Assembly: GCA_021802375.1 (NCBI GenBank)
Contig: JAKAAL010000021.1
Coordinates: forward strand, 1-14,864
DNA length: 14,864 nt
Direction of reading: 5' to 3'
Source of the DNA: Bacillota bacterium
Lineage (GTDB): Bacteria > Bacillota_E > Sulfobacillia > Sulfobacillales > Sulfobacillaceae
A program made the translations under genes and the position numbers. Shown piece after piece: positions 1-7,650 of the stretch. The notes under the pieces were generated by a model, which was not told the DNA's origin, did no database searches, and worked only from the letters and a program-made list of their open reading frames with translations. Position 1 is the first letter of the stretch, and each line of letters opens with the position of its first letter.

Positions 1-2
1 CG

Positions 3-285
3 TCCATCTTCGAAACTAGCACCATGGCCTTTACCACAGGTTCGGTGGTAAGCGCGCATGACAGCTTTCTCCCCATTCCCAGCCTCGCGATGTTCTTAGG
101 CATGTTCCTGAATATGGTTTTCGGTGCCGCAAACCTCCGGAACCATGCGCACTGATACGCCGCTCTTTTGGGGTGTCCTCTTGGGATCCATTGTGATTTT
201 AAACGCGTTAACGTTCTTTCCCGTCATGGCGCTCGGTCCGCTGGCAGAGCACTATCTCTTAATGGCCCACCATGTATTTGGGTAA
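3..285 (+). pseudogene. kdpA: kdpA 3' part, internally deleted and frameshifted (K+-transporting ATPase channel subunit)
   Basis: KdpA is the membrane channel-like subunit that selects and binds K+ in the KdpFABC pump. Two pieces are visible in different frames. From base 3, the reading has TTGSVVSAHDSF followed by LNMVFG, which matches the third selectivity-filter region (SCGAVIAMHDSF in E. coli) and the helix after it. From about base 127 to the TAA at 283-285, another frame reads [15 protein letters not shown] and then [16 protein letters not shown], which is the C-terminus of the family. About 140 residues that normally lie between these pieces are absent, including the fourth filter (NNNGSAF). 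The first frame stops at 153-155. The 5' part lies outside the window. It may be a real pseudogene or an assembly collapse. The downstream kdpB and kdpC look intact, which makes a recent event or an artefact plausible. The identification is firm; the cause is unknown. Confidence 0.85.
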
Positions 286-315
286 GGGGACGAAAAAATG
301 AGGAGGGATTCAGAG

Positions 316-2340
316 ATGGCCTCCGCGGTCAGGAAACAACCTCTGTCCGACACTAGTTCCCGTCTCAAAGAACTGGTGCGAGACACCTTTGTCAAATTAA
401 ATCCACGCACTATGCTGCGCAACCCGGTGATGTTCGTGGTAGAAGTCGGAACCGTTGTCACCTTGTGGCTCACCCTCAGTGCTCGTCACAGCGCGTCCCG
501 CAATTATGACGCAGTGGTCACCGTTATCTTATTTATGACGGTTGTGTTTGCGACCTTTGCCGAAGCCTATGCGGAGTCGCGAGGACGTGCCCAAGCCGAG
601 TTTCTACGCCGCAGTCGCGCGAGTGCCCGAGCACGCCTCCTGAAATCTGACGGATCCTGGGACTGGTTGGACGGATCCGCACTGCGACAGGGGATGCGGA
701 TTCGCATTGAAGCCGGCGACACCGTCGCGGGCGACGGAGTCGTCGTCGAGGGGGTAGGCGCCATGGATGAATCGGCGATTACCGGCGAATCTGCTTCGGT
801 GATTAAAGCTCCAGGAGACAGCGTCACCGGGGGCACCGTGCTGTTGTCCGACTCCCTGCTTGTCGAGATTACCACGGATCCGGGAAACACCTTTCTCGAT
901 CGCATGATTGCCTTGGTCGAAGGAGCCGCGCGCCAAAAAACTCCCAACGAAATCGCCCTCTCTGCATTGCTAGGCGTGTTGACTCTCATTTTCGTACTGG
1001 TTGTCGTCACCCTGGGACCAATCGCCCGCTATTATGGACCTCATACCGTAAACACGACCACATTGGTGGCGTTGTTGGTTTGTCTCATTCCCACCACAAT
1101 TGGTGCTTTGTTATCCGCCATCGGAATCGCAGGCATGAATCGCGTGGCCAAAATTAACGTCGTTGCCAAAAGCGGGCGTGCCGTGGAGGCGTCGGGAGAT
1201 ATCGACACCTTGATTTTGGATAAGACCGGCACCATTACCATTGGCAATCGTATGGCCACGGAATTTTTGCCGGTGCCGGGAGTCTCAGTCGATACCTTGG
1301 CAGAGGCCGCCTGGATTGCCTCACTCGCCGACACCACGCCAGAAGGGCGATCGGTGGTGGAATTGGCCGAGTCCGTGTTCAACTCGCCCCATCGCCAGGT
1401 CCCTTCTGGTGAGCCGGTTCCGTTTTCCGCACAAACACGAATGAGCGGCATCGACTTGGCCGATGGACGGAGCATCCGCAAGGGAGCTGTTAGCGCCATC
1501 GTCCAACTCGTAGATCAGCCGCCCCCTGATCTCGAACTGGCGGCAGAACGTGTAGCCCGGGATGGAGGCACGCCTCTCGCGGTGGCGGTCGATCGTCAGG
1601 CTTTGGGGATTATTCGCCTAAAAGATATCGTGAAATCCGGTCTCAAAGAGCGTTTTGCAGAATTTCGCGCTATGGGCATTCGCACAGTGATGGCAACCGG
1701 CGATAATCGAATTACCGCCCAAGTCATTGCGGCAGAAGCGGGGGTCGACGCCGTACTCGCGGAAGTCAACCCCGAAGGCAAACTCGCCCTGATTCAACAA
1801 GAGCAAGCGGAGGGCAAGTTGGTGGCCATGACCGGCGATGGAACCAATGATGCCCCTGCCTTGGCGCAGGCAGATGTTGGTTTGGCGATGAATATCGGCA
1901 CCATGGCAGCCAAGGAAGCGGGCAACATGGTCGACTTGGATTCGAATCCGACCAAGCTGCTCGATGTCATTGAGGTGGGAAAGCAACTATTAATTACCAG
2001 GGGGGCGTTGACGACCTTTTCGATCGCCAATGACGTCGCCAAATACTTTGCCATTGTACCCGCCATGTTTTCGGTCGTTCCCATTTTGCACGGACTGTCG
2101 GCGCTCAACATCATGGGGTTGAAGACCCCGCACGGGGCAATTTTGTCGGCCCTGATCTTTAATGCTCTGATTATTCCGGCGTTAATTCCGTTTGCCGTTA
2201 AGGGCGTGCGCTACCGCCCCCAGTCGGCCGACCGATTATTGCTACGCAATATCATCAATTGGGGCGTTGTGGGAGTCATTATTCCGTTTATCGGAATCTG
2301 GGGCATCGATCGCGTGCTCGGGTTGTTTGGACTGGCCTAA
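316..2340 (+). CDS. kdpB: Potassium-transporting P-type ATPase, ATP-binding subunit KdpB
   Basis: KdpB hydrolyses ATP and energises K+ uptake through KdpA in the cytoplasmic membrane. The 674-aa product has the usual family length (E. coli 682). Visible motifs, in order: the actuator loop TGES at residues 156-159, whose Ser corresponds to the inhibitory phosphoserine of E. coli KdpB; the membrane motif IPTTIGALL; the phosphorylation site DKTGT with D302; the nucleotide-domain motif PFSAQTRMSG; TGDN; and the hinge TGDGTNDAPAL from about residue 506. I chose the ATG at 316 because AGGAGG (301-306) lies 9 nt upstream. The in-frame ATG at 298 would add six residues but has only a weak ribosome site. 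The gene starts 30 nt after the kdpA stop, and kdpC follows after 16 nt, so they are one transcription unit. No key residue appears to be missing. Confidence 0.97.
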   Translation: MASAVRKQPLSDTSSRLKELVRDTFVKLNPRTMLRNPVMFVVEVGTVVTLWLTLSARHSASRNYDAVVTVILFMTVVFATFAEAYAESRGRAQAEFLRRSRASARARLLKSDGSWDWLDGSALRQGMRIRIEAGDTVAGDGVVVEGVGAMDESAITGESASVIKAPGDSVTGGTVLLSDSLLVEITTDPGNTFLDRMIALVEGAARQKTPNEIALSALLGVLTLIFVLVVVTLGPIARYYGPHTVNTTTLVALLVCLIPTTIGALLSAIGIAGMNRVAKINVVAKSGRAVEASGDIDTLILDKTGTITIGNRMATEFLPVPGVSVDTLAEAAWIASLADTTPEGRSVVELAESVFNSPHRQVPSGEPVPFSAQTRMSGIDLADGRSIRKGAVSAIVQLVDQPPPDLELAAERVARDGGTPLAVAVDRQALGIIRLKDIVKSGLKERFAEFRAMGIRTVMATGDNRITAQVIAAEAGVDAVLAEVNPEGKLALIQQEQAEGKLVAMTGDGTNDAPALAQADVGLAMNIGTMAAKEAGNMVDLDSNPTKLLDVIEVGKQLLITRGALTTFSIANDVAKYFAIVPAMFSVVPILHGLSALNIMGLKTPHGAILSALIFNALIIPALIPFAVKGVRYRPQSADRLLLRNIINWGVVGVIIPFIGIWGIDRVLGLFGLA

Positions 2341-2356
2341 GATAGGAGGCTCTGCA

Positions 2357-2974
2357 ATGTTATTGACGCTCAAACGGGCTGTCGTCGTGACGGTATTGCT
2401 GTGGATAATACTGGCATTTGGTTTTACATTTGTCATGGTGGGCTTGGGCCAAGTGTTCTTTCCTTATCAAGCCAATGGCAGTATAGTTACCTTAAAGGGG
2501 CGTACCATCGCCGCACGCCATGTGGGTCAAAATTTTGGCAATACCTTGCAATATTTTTGGGGTCGCCCGTCGGCCACAGTGTCCCTGACTACTGGAAAAC
2601 GGGAGCCCGATAATGCCTTAAACTCGGGAGCCAGCAACTATGGCCCGACCAATGCCTTGTTGCTTCAGGATATTCGACGCCGCATCCACCACTATCTGAA
2701 CACCACACCGGGTCTGAGCATCCATCAAATTCCTGTCAGCTTGGTGGCAAGCTCAGGATCTGGATTAGATCCCGACATCACCGTAGCCAGCGCATTGATT
2801 CAAGTGCCACGAGTCGCGAAATATACCGGATTGAGTCAGTCCAGGCTACGCCAATTGGTACTCTCTAAGGTTCTGCCACCGGACCTCGGGTTGTTTGGCC
2901 CCGCGCGAATCAATGTGGTTTTGCTGAATGTCGCCCTGTATCAGTTACTGCATCCTCAATCCCCCGCTGAATAA
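2357..2974 (+). CDS. kdpC: Potassium-transporting ATPase subunit KdpC
   Basis: KdpC is the small single-span subunit that stabilises the KdpFABC complex and its nucleotide affinity. The 205-aa product has one N-terminal membrane helix at about residues 8-30, then the family signatures GQVFFPYQANGS, QYFWGRPSAT, SGASNYGPTN and SGSGLDPDI, followed by ALIQVPRVA near the C-terminal half. These are the diagnostic blocks of KdpC. The ATG at 2357 follows AGGAGG (2344-2349) with 7 nt spacing and 16 nt after the kdpB stop; the open frame extends further upstream only as overlap with kdpB. No defect is visible. Confidence 0.96.
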   Translation: MLLTLKRAVVVTVLLWIILAFGFTFVMVGLGQVFFPYQANGSIVTLKGRTIAARHVGQNFGNTLQYFWGRPSATVSLTTGKREPDNALNSGASNYGPTNALLLQDIRRRIHHYLNTTPGLSIHQIPVSLVASSGSGLDPDITVASALIQVPRVAKYTGLSQSRLRQLVLSKVLPPDLGLFGPARINVVLLNVALYQLLHPQSPAE

Positions 2975-3000
2975 GCGCCAACGTACACATAAGCGACTTG

Positions 3001-3029
3001 TTGATGATGGGATCGGCAGGGTATATACT
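3001..3029 (+). promoter_or_regulatory. Candidate sigma-A promoter between kdpC and the kinase gene
   Basis: TTGATG (3001-3006) and TATACT (3024-3029) are separated by exactly 17 bp, matching TTGACA/TATAAT at 4 and 5 of 6 positions. A transcript starting near 3036 would have a leader of about 98 nt before the kinase start at 3134. This would let the sensor genes be transcribed separately from kdpABC. It is seen by eye only. Confidence 0.45.
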
Positions 3030-3133
3030 TATGGCGGTTTTGAAGGCGGCACGTTCAATGGTGAGGATATCGGAGGCTTGTCAGCTTGGCGACACTCGCA
3101 CTGACGACAAAATTTGGGAGGTGACTCAGGGCC

Positions 3134-4735
3134 TTGACTCGAACGGCAAAGACCCCGGAGGAGGCTTTAGGACCCCGAGCCCAGAGCCTTAAATGGCGGG
3201 TGTTGCGTACACGGTGGCGAAGGCAAGAACCTATATGGAACAATAGCTTTGCTTATCTTGCCGTAACGGTCATGGTGGCCGGACTCACGGTGTTGCTATG
3301 GATTCCTCGCCATCTCTTCGAGGCTGTCAATATTGCCCTGTTATATTTGCTGCCCGTGCTGTTTAGCGCCGTGCGATGGGGTCTCTACCCAGCTTTTTAT
3401 GCCGCGGTGTTGGGCGTACTGGCTTTTGATTATTTCTTTATTCCTCCAATCTTTAGTTATTCAGTGAGTGACTTGCGCTATTTGGTCTCCTTTGCCGTGT
3501 TCTTGGTGGTTGCTACCCTCACTGCGGGACTGGCCTCGTCACTGCAACGGCAAACCCGCGAAGCGCAACGGCGGGAACGGATCACTGCCTCCCTGTACGG
3601 TTTGAGCCGACAAATAGCGATGGTGCAAAATCTCCACGATGTCGGGCAAGCCATTGTCCACCATGTGGGGCAAACTTTCGGGGTTCCGGTGGCCATGGTA
3701 CTTCCGGATGCTGAAGGAAGGTTGGTGGAGACGTCGCAAACCGATTCTCCGCCCTTAGGACGCCCCTTGAATCCTAGCGTCTTACAGTGGGTCTATCGCC
3801 ACGGCACTGCCGTAGGATACGGGGGAAAACACCGCCCCGAGTTGTTGTACATGCCGCTCAAAACCGAAGATACCGTGCACGGAGTCTTGTGTCTTGGGGA
3901 ATATGGACTCGATCAGCCGTTTTCCCCGGAACAGCGCCAGATCATCGAATCCCTCTGCGGGCTTGCGGCCGTATCGGTGGCACGGGTCACTTATGAAACC
4001 CAGGCACGCATCGCGGCACTAACCGCGGAATCCGAGCGGTTGCGCACAGCCCTGTTAGACTCATTATCCCATGAACTTCGCACCCCGGTCACCGCCATTA
4101 TGGGTGCCATCGGCAGCTTAAGTGATGATCAGATTCCCTTATCGACGGAAGATCAGGGAGAACTAGTATCCACGATACGGGACAGTGTCATGCGGATGAA
4201 CCGTTTGATTACAAATTTGTTGGGAATGGTGCGACTGGAAAGCGGTCTTTTGCGCCTGAATCGACGTCCCTGCGATGTATCCGATATGATTGGAGTGGTG
4301 GTCCACCAAATGCGCGAAACATTGGGATCTCGGCCACTGTCGATCAGTGTTCCGGACAATCTCCCTCCTCTAGTGGTCGACGAGGTACTGCTGGAGCAAG
4401 CCCTGGTCAACGTATTAAGCAATGCGGTTAAATATTCCCCAAACCACAGCCCTATTCACATTAGCGCCATCGCCTCTCATTGCTCACTGCGCATAGAAAT
4501 CCGTGACTTCGGGATGGGGATCGATCGTGAGGACAAGGAAAAAATCTTTGAGAAATTTTATCGTTCGGCCAAGGCGCAAAATGTTCCCGGAACCGGTCTC
4601 GGGTTGGCAATTTGCCAAGGCATCGCCCAAGCTCACGGTGGCCGTGTGACGGCCACTCCAGCGTCACCACAAGGAACCATTTTTGCGTTGGAACTTCCAT
4701 GGAATCCCCCACCATATGAAGGGGAAGCACCATGA
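3134..4735 (+). CDS. kdpD: Membrane histidine kinase equal to the C-terminal half of KdpD
   Basis: This is a sensor kinase for KdpE. The 533-aa product has four closely packed membrane segments at about residues 40-137 (the DUF4118 region of KdpD) and a short Arg-rich stretch after the last helix (QRQTREAQRRER, 138-149). A GAF-like region follows at about 165-285, then a HisKA domain with H313 in LSHELRTP, an N-box around N430, DFGMG at 458-462, the F-box FEKFYRS and GTGLGL at 486-491. The roughly 400-residue cytoplasmic N-terminal part of classical KdpD is missing here and is encoded two genes downstream. The start is TTG at 3134 behind a GGGAGGTGA ribosome site. The 3' end overlaps kdpE by 4 nt (ATGA), which indicates translational coupling. 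The family is certain; the exact start is less so. Confidence 0.92.
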   Translation: MTRTAKTPEEALGPRAQSLKWRVLRTRWRRQEPIWNNSFAYLAVTVMVAGLTVLLWIPRHLFEAVNIALLYLLPVLFSAVRWGLYPAFYAAVLGVLAFDYFFIPPIFSYSVSDLRYLVSFAVFLVVATLTAGLASSLQRQTREAQRRERITASLYGLSRQIAMVQNLHDVGQAIVHHVGQTFGVPVAMVLPDAEGRLVETSQTDSPPLGRPLNPSVLQWVYRHGTAVGYGGKHRPELLYMPLKTEDTVHGVLCLGEYGLDQPFSPEQRQIIESLCGLAAVSVARVTYETQARIAALTAESERLRTALLDSLSHELRTPVTAIMGAIGSLSDDQIPLSTEDQGELVSTIRDSVMRMNRLITNLLGMVRLESGLLRLNRRPCDVSDMIGVVVHQMRETLGSRPLSISVPDNLPPLVVDEVLLEQALVNVLSNAVKYSPNHSPIHISAIASHCSLRIEIRDFGMGIDREDKEKIFEKFYRSAKAQNVPGTGLGLAICQGIAQAHGGRVTATPASPQGTIFALELPWNPPPYEGEAP

Positions 4736-5412
4736 CCATCCTGATTATTGATGACGAACCACAGATTCGCCGTGTATTGCGAGTTATGTTGCAGGCTCAA
4801 GGATATCAAACGGTCGAGGCCGCGACCGGGGCCGACGGTCTGGTGTTTGCATTTACTGCCGCTCCCGATTGCATATTGCTCGACATTAGTCTCCCTGACC
4901 TCAAAGGAATCGACGTCTTGCAATCGATTCGGCGCCAGTCTGATGTGCCGGTGATCATCTTGACGATTCATGAAGAAGAACAACAAAAAGTTCGGGCCTT
5001 AGATCTAGGAGCGGATGATTATGTTACAAAACCCTTTGGCGCCCGGGAATTAATGGCGCGGATTAGAGTAGCGCTCAGACATCGGGCGAACACGCCCTCA
5101 CCGTCGATTGTTCAGGTAGGACCCGTGACCATGGATTTCGAGCGTCGCATGGTGGAACGTCATGGTGAGGCCGTTAGGCTAACGCCCATCGAATATGATC
5201 TGCTGCGGGAATTAGCATCCAATCTTGGGCGCGTGCTAACCCACCGCCACTTGCTCCAGCAAGTGTGGGGGGATACGACCGACGCCACTGATGCCCATTA
5301 TCTCCGAATCTATATTGGGCATCTGCGCAAGAAAATTGAAGACGATCCGGCGCGCCCGCAATTGATTATCACTGAACCCGGCGTCGGGTACCGAATGACT
5401 GAACCGGAATAG
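4732..5412 (+). CDS. kdpE: Two-component response regulator KdpE (OmpR family)
   Basis: This 226-aa transcriptional regulator is expected to be phosphorylated by the adjacent kinase and to control kdp transcription. The receiver domain (about 1-115) has the acidic pair in IIDDEP, the phospho-acceptor D51 in LLDISLPD, the switch T79 and K100 in DYVTKPF. The C-terminal winged helix (about 130-226) has LTPIEYDLLREL, the recognition region HRHLLQQVWG, and GVGYRM at the end. The ATG overlaps the kinase stop (ATGA). Length and motif order are typical. The product is named from its neighbours and from overall KdpE-like sequence. Confidence 0.95.
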   Translation: MTILIIDDEPQIRRVLRVMLQAQGYQTVEAATGADGLVFAFTAAPDCILLDISLPDLKGIDVLQSIRRQSDVPVIILTIHEEEQQKVRALDLGADDYVTKPFGARELMARIRVALRHRANTPSPSIVQVGPVTMDFERRMVERHGEAVRLTPIEYDLLRELASNLGRVLTHRHLLQQVWGDTTDATDAHYLRIYIGHLRKKIEDDPARPQLIITEPGVGYRMTEPE

Positions 5413-5436
5413 CTACTCACCGCAAGGGAGGAAATC

Positions 5437-6582
5437 GTGGTGGTTGAGCAGTTTAAGCGCCGCAACCCGGAAGAGATTCTGGAGCAGATCCGGCGAATGA
5501 GCCGTGGTCGCCATCGCATTTACCTGGGTGCCGCACCTGGTGTAGGCAAAACTTATACTATGCTCAGTGACGCCAAAGGCGCACGCGATCAGGGCGTGGA
5601 TGTGGTGGTAGGCATTGTCGATACCCATGGTCGTGAAGAAACGGCAGCGATGGTGCAAGACTTGGAAGTGATGCCATTACGTATGACTTTGCACAAGGGA
5701 TTGTCGGTCGGCGAAATCGACGTGCCAGCTATCATGAAAAGAGCACCGGATTTGGTACTCGTCGATGAATTGGCTCATACCAACCCCGAGGACGCGACAC
5801 ATCCTAAACGTTATCAAGATGTAGAGGATTTGTTAGCCTCGGGCATTCATGTCTGGTCTACCGTGAATATTCAGCACATGGAATCGTTAAATGATTTAGT
5901 GCGTCAGATTACCGGCGTGCGGGTGCGGGAAACGATTCCCGATGCCATCGTCCAAGACGCGGACGAAGTTCGACTTATCGACTTAACACCCGAAGCCCTA
6001 ATCGACCGCCTCAAACGCGGCAAAATCTATCAACGCAATATTGATCAAGCCTTACAGAACTTCTTTCGGGTTGGCAACTTGACAGCCCTGCGAGAGATAG
6101 CGTTGCGGGCGGTAGCCGACGATACCGATGATCGGCTGGAATCTTATATGCATCGCCACGCCATTGAAGGGCCCTGGCCTACTCAGGATCGGATTATGGT
6201 AGCCGTCACCCCGTCACCTAACGGAGAGCGATTATTGCGTCGAGGATACCGCACCGCGCGCAGACTCCGCGCAGAATTTTATGTGGTGGTAGTCCGACCC
6301 GAAGCGCATCCCACATTTGCAGCAGCCGATGAAACCCGCCTAGCAACACATCTGGCTCTGGCCGAACAAATGGGAGCACAGATTGTGCATTTGCAGAATA
6401 ACCGAGTAGCACACGCATTGGTACAATTCGCACGAGAGCATCATATTACCCAAATAGTCATGGGGGAGTCCTTGCGGACACGTTGGCAAGAAATTTGGCG
6501 TGGTTCGGTCATTAATGAAGTTCTGCGGGAAACCAGCAATATTGATATTTTAGTGGTTGGCCACGAGCGCAAATGGCAGTGA
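5437..6582 (+). CDS. kdpD: Stand-alone N-terminal half of KdpD: KdpD sensor domain plus Usp domain
   Basis: This 381-aa protein corresponds to the cytoplasmic input part of KdpD. It has a Walker A motif GAAPGVGKT at residues 31-39, the KdpD signature VLVDELAHTN at 107-116, KRYQDVEDLL at about 124-133 and HVWSTVNIQHMES at about 138-150. A Usp_KdpD domain follows at about 250-378 (RIMVAVTPSPNGERLLRRG, and IVMGESLRTRWQE with GSVINEVLR). It ends at a stop codon where full-length KdpD would enter its first membrane helix, so there is no transmitter domain. GGGAGG at 5426-5431 precedes tandem GTG codons at 5437 and 5440; 5440 has the better 8-nt spacing. It lies 24 nt after kdpE. It most likely works in trans with the kinase at 3134-4735; that interaction is inferred. 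Confidence 0.93.
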   Translation: MVVEQFKRRNPEEILEQIRRMSRGRHRIYLGAAPGVGKTYTMLSDAKGARDQGVDVVVGIVDTHGREETAAMVQDLEVMPLRMTLHKGLSVGEIDVPAIMKRAPDLVLVDELAHTNPEDATHPKRYQDVEDLLASGIHVWSTVNIQHMESLNDLVRQITGVRVRETIPDAIVQDADEVRLIDLTPEALIDRLKRGKIYQRNIDQALQNFFRVGNLTALREIALRAVADDTDDRLESYMHRHAIEGPWPTQDRIMVAVTPSPNGERLLRRGYRTARRLRAEFYVVVVRPEAHPTFAAADETRLATHLALAEQMGAQIVHLQNNRVAHALVQFAREHHITQIVMGESLRTRWQEIWRGSVINEVLRETSNIDILVVGHERKWQ

Positions 6583-6634
6583 CAGGACGGCATCATGGGC
6601 ATTTTCCCAAAACCATTAAGAGGAGGCATTATTG

Positions 6635-7198
6635 GTGGCTATCCGTGATTGGACTATAGTTGATTTATTAGAGGTAATTAGGCAGCCAAAACCCGCTTGG
6701 GGAGGTGGTAGCGCGGGCGCTGTCGCAGGCGCTATGGCCTTTGCCCTGATAGAAAAAATCTCCCTCATCGCCAAAATCGATGCCAATGAACTTACTAGCC
6801 TCCGTAACAATTTGCTGCAGTGGGCAGAAGACGACACCCTTGCCTACCAAACCATGATTAAACCCAGCGGCGACTCATCGCGGTCAATCCAGAACATCAA
6901 CAATTCATTGGAGATATCCGCAAAAATTGCCGAAGGATGTCTCTCTGGCATCCAAACAAGCGGCGACCTGATGGCATTGGTAAAACCCGGCCTGCGAGCA
7001 GATTTGTTTGTTGCTGCTCATCTTTGCTATACCGGGTGCTACAGTGCTGTAGCCAATATTAAAACCAATGCCGAACGACTTTATCCACAAAGCGACTGGC
7101 TCGACACATGTCGTCACCTAGGACGTCGTCTCGATGTAGCGGCAGGAAACATCCACCGTTGGATGGTCCACTATCCTGTCTCAGAGATCTGCTATTGA
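6635..7198 (+). CDS. Formiminotransferase-cyclodeaminase family protein (cyclodeaminase/cyclohydrolase)
   Basis: The 187-aa product belongs to the all-helical FTCD C-terminal family, whose members act on formimino- or methenyl-tetrahydrofolate (cyclodeaminase or methenyl-THF cyclohydrolase, FchA). The signature is the N-terminal loop PKPAWGGGSAGAVAGAMA at about residues 17-34, followed by helices with alternating polar and apolar residues as in the family. The length fits the stand-alone form (about 180-210 aa). The start is probably GTG at 6635, 8 nt after AGGAGG (6621-6626); TTG at 6632 is also open. It follows the KdpD N-half by about 50 nt and may be co-transcribed, but no functional link to potassium is evident. 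The exact reaction cannot be read from sequence; the similarity is weaker than for the Kdp genes. Confidence 0.8.
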   Translation: MAIRDWTIVDLLEVIRQPKPAWGGGSAGAVAGAMAFALIEKISLIAKIDANELTSLRNNLLQWAEDDTLAYQTMIKPSGDSSRSIQNINNSLEISAKIAEGCLSGIQTSGDLMALVKPGLRADLFVAAHLCYTGCYSAVANIKTNAERLYPQSDWLDTCRHLGRRLDVAAGNIHRWMVHYPVSEICY

Positions 7199-7559
7199 TT
7201 AATTCTGTCAAATGTCATCACTTTTATCTATGATTGTCTTACCCAGGTTTGAAGTTCGGCAGCGGAAAAATTTGGCTTTCACTCATCCTTTGCGGCTAAT
7301 GGAGCGCAAGACTAAAGGCCATGTTGATCCTGAACCGAGCCACTCGTTATGATTGGGGACGCGGAGTTTCTCTTATTAATGCATACCCAATGGCCAGGCG
7401 CATATCTCTTCACATTCCATCAGTGATAACGATCACCGAACCCGAGAAAAGTAGAATTGCGTTTAGGATCCAGAGCCGTGCTCTTCGAACAATGCGTAGT
7501 GATTTCCAACGATCGAAACGGGAGTAAGGGTTTCGCTGGCGCAATTGCATTTCAGGTCA

Positions 7560-7584
7560 GTACAGTACGGTGCAGTGCAGTGCA
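7560..7584. repeat. Five tandem GTRCR pentamers
   Basis: The sequence reads GTACA GTACG GTGCA GTGCA GTGCA without gaps. It lies in the non-coding gap between convergent genes. Function is unknown; such a tract can vary by slippage. Confidence 0.7.
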
Positions 7585-7595
7585 ATAAGGCGAGG

Positions 7596-7625
7596 TTCCG
7601 ACCCCCGTGTTAGTGAGAGTCGGAA
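7596..7625 (-). terminator. Inverted repeat 26 nt after the PLP-enzyme stop; weak terminator candidate
   Basis: TTCCGAC (7596-7602) pairs perfectly with GTCGGAA (7619-7625) around a 16-nt loop. It lies just downstream of the - strand gene that stops at 7651. No U-run follows on the - strand, so intrinsic termination is doubtful. Confidence 0.3.
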
Positions 7626-7650
7626 TCAGCGTCAATCTAATCCTCAGAGT

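Larger units (their letters stand above)
7199..7650. other. Convergent intergenic region without a supported gene
   Basis: About 450 bp lie between the 3' ends of the cyclodeaminase gene (+) and the PLP enzyme gene (-). A 68-codon open frame at 7321-7527 (+) has no recognisable motif and no ribosome site, and I do not call it. The region holds a pentamer repeat (7560-7584) and an inverted repeat (7596-7625), listed separately. No clear T-tailed terminator was seen. Confidence 0.6.

Noticed and set aside
7321..7527. 68-codon + strand ORF
   Set aside because: No ribosome site, no recognisable motif, unusual composition; in a convergent gap.
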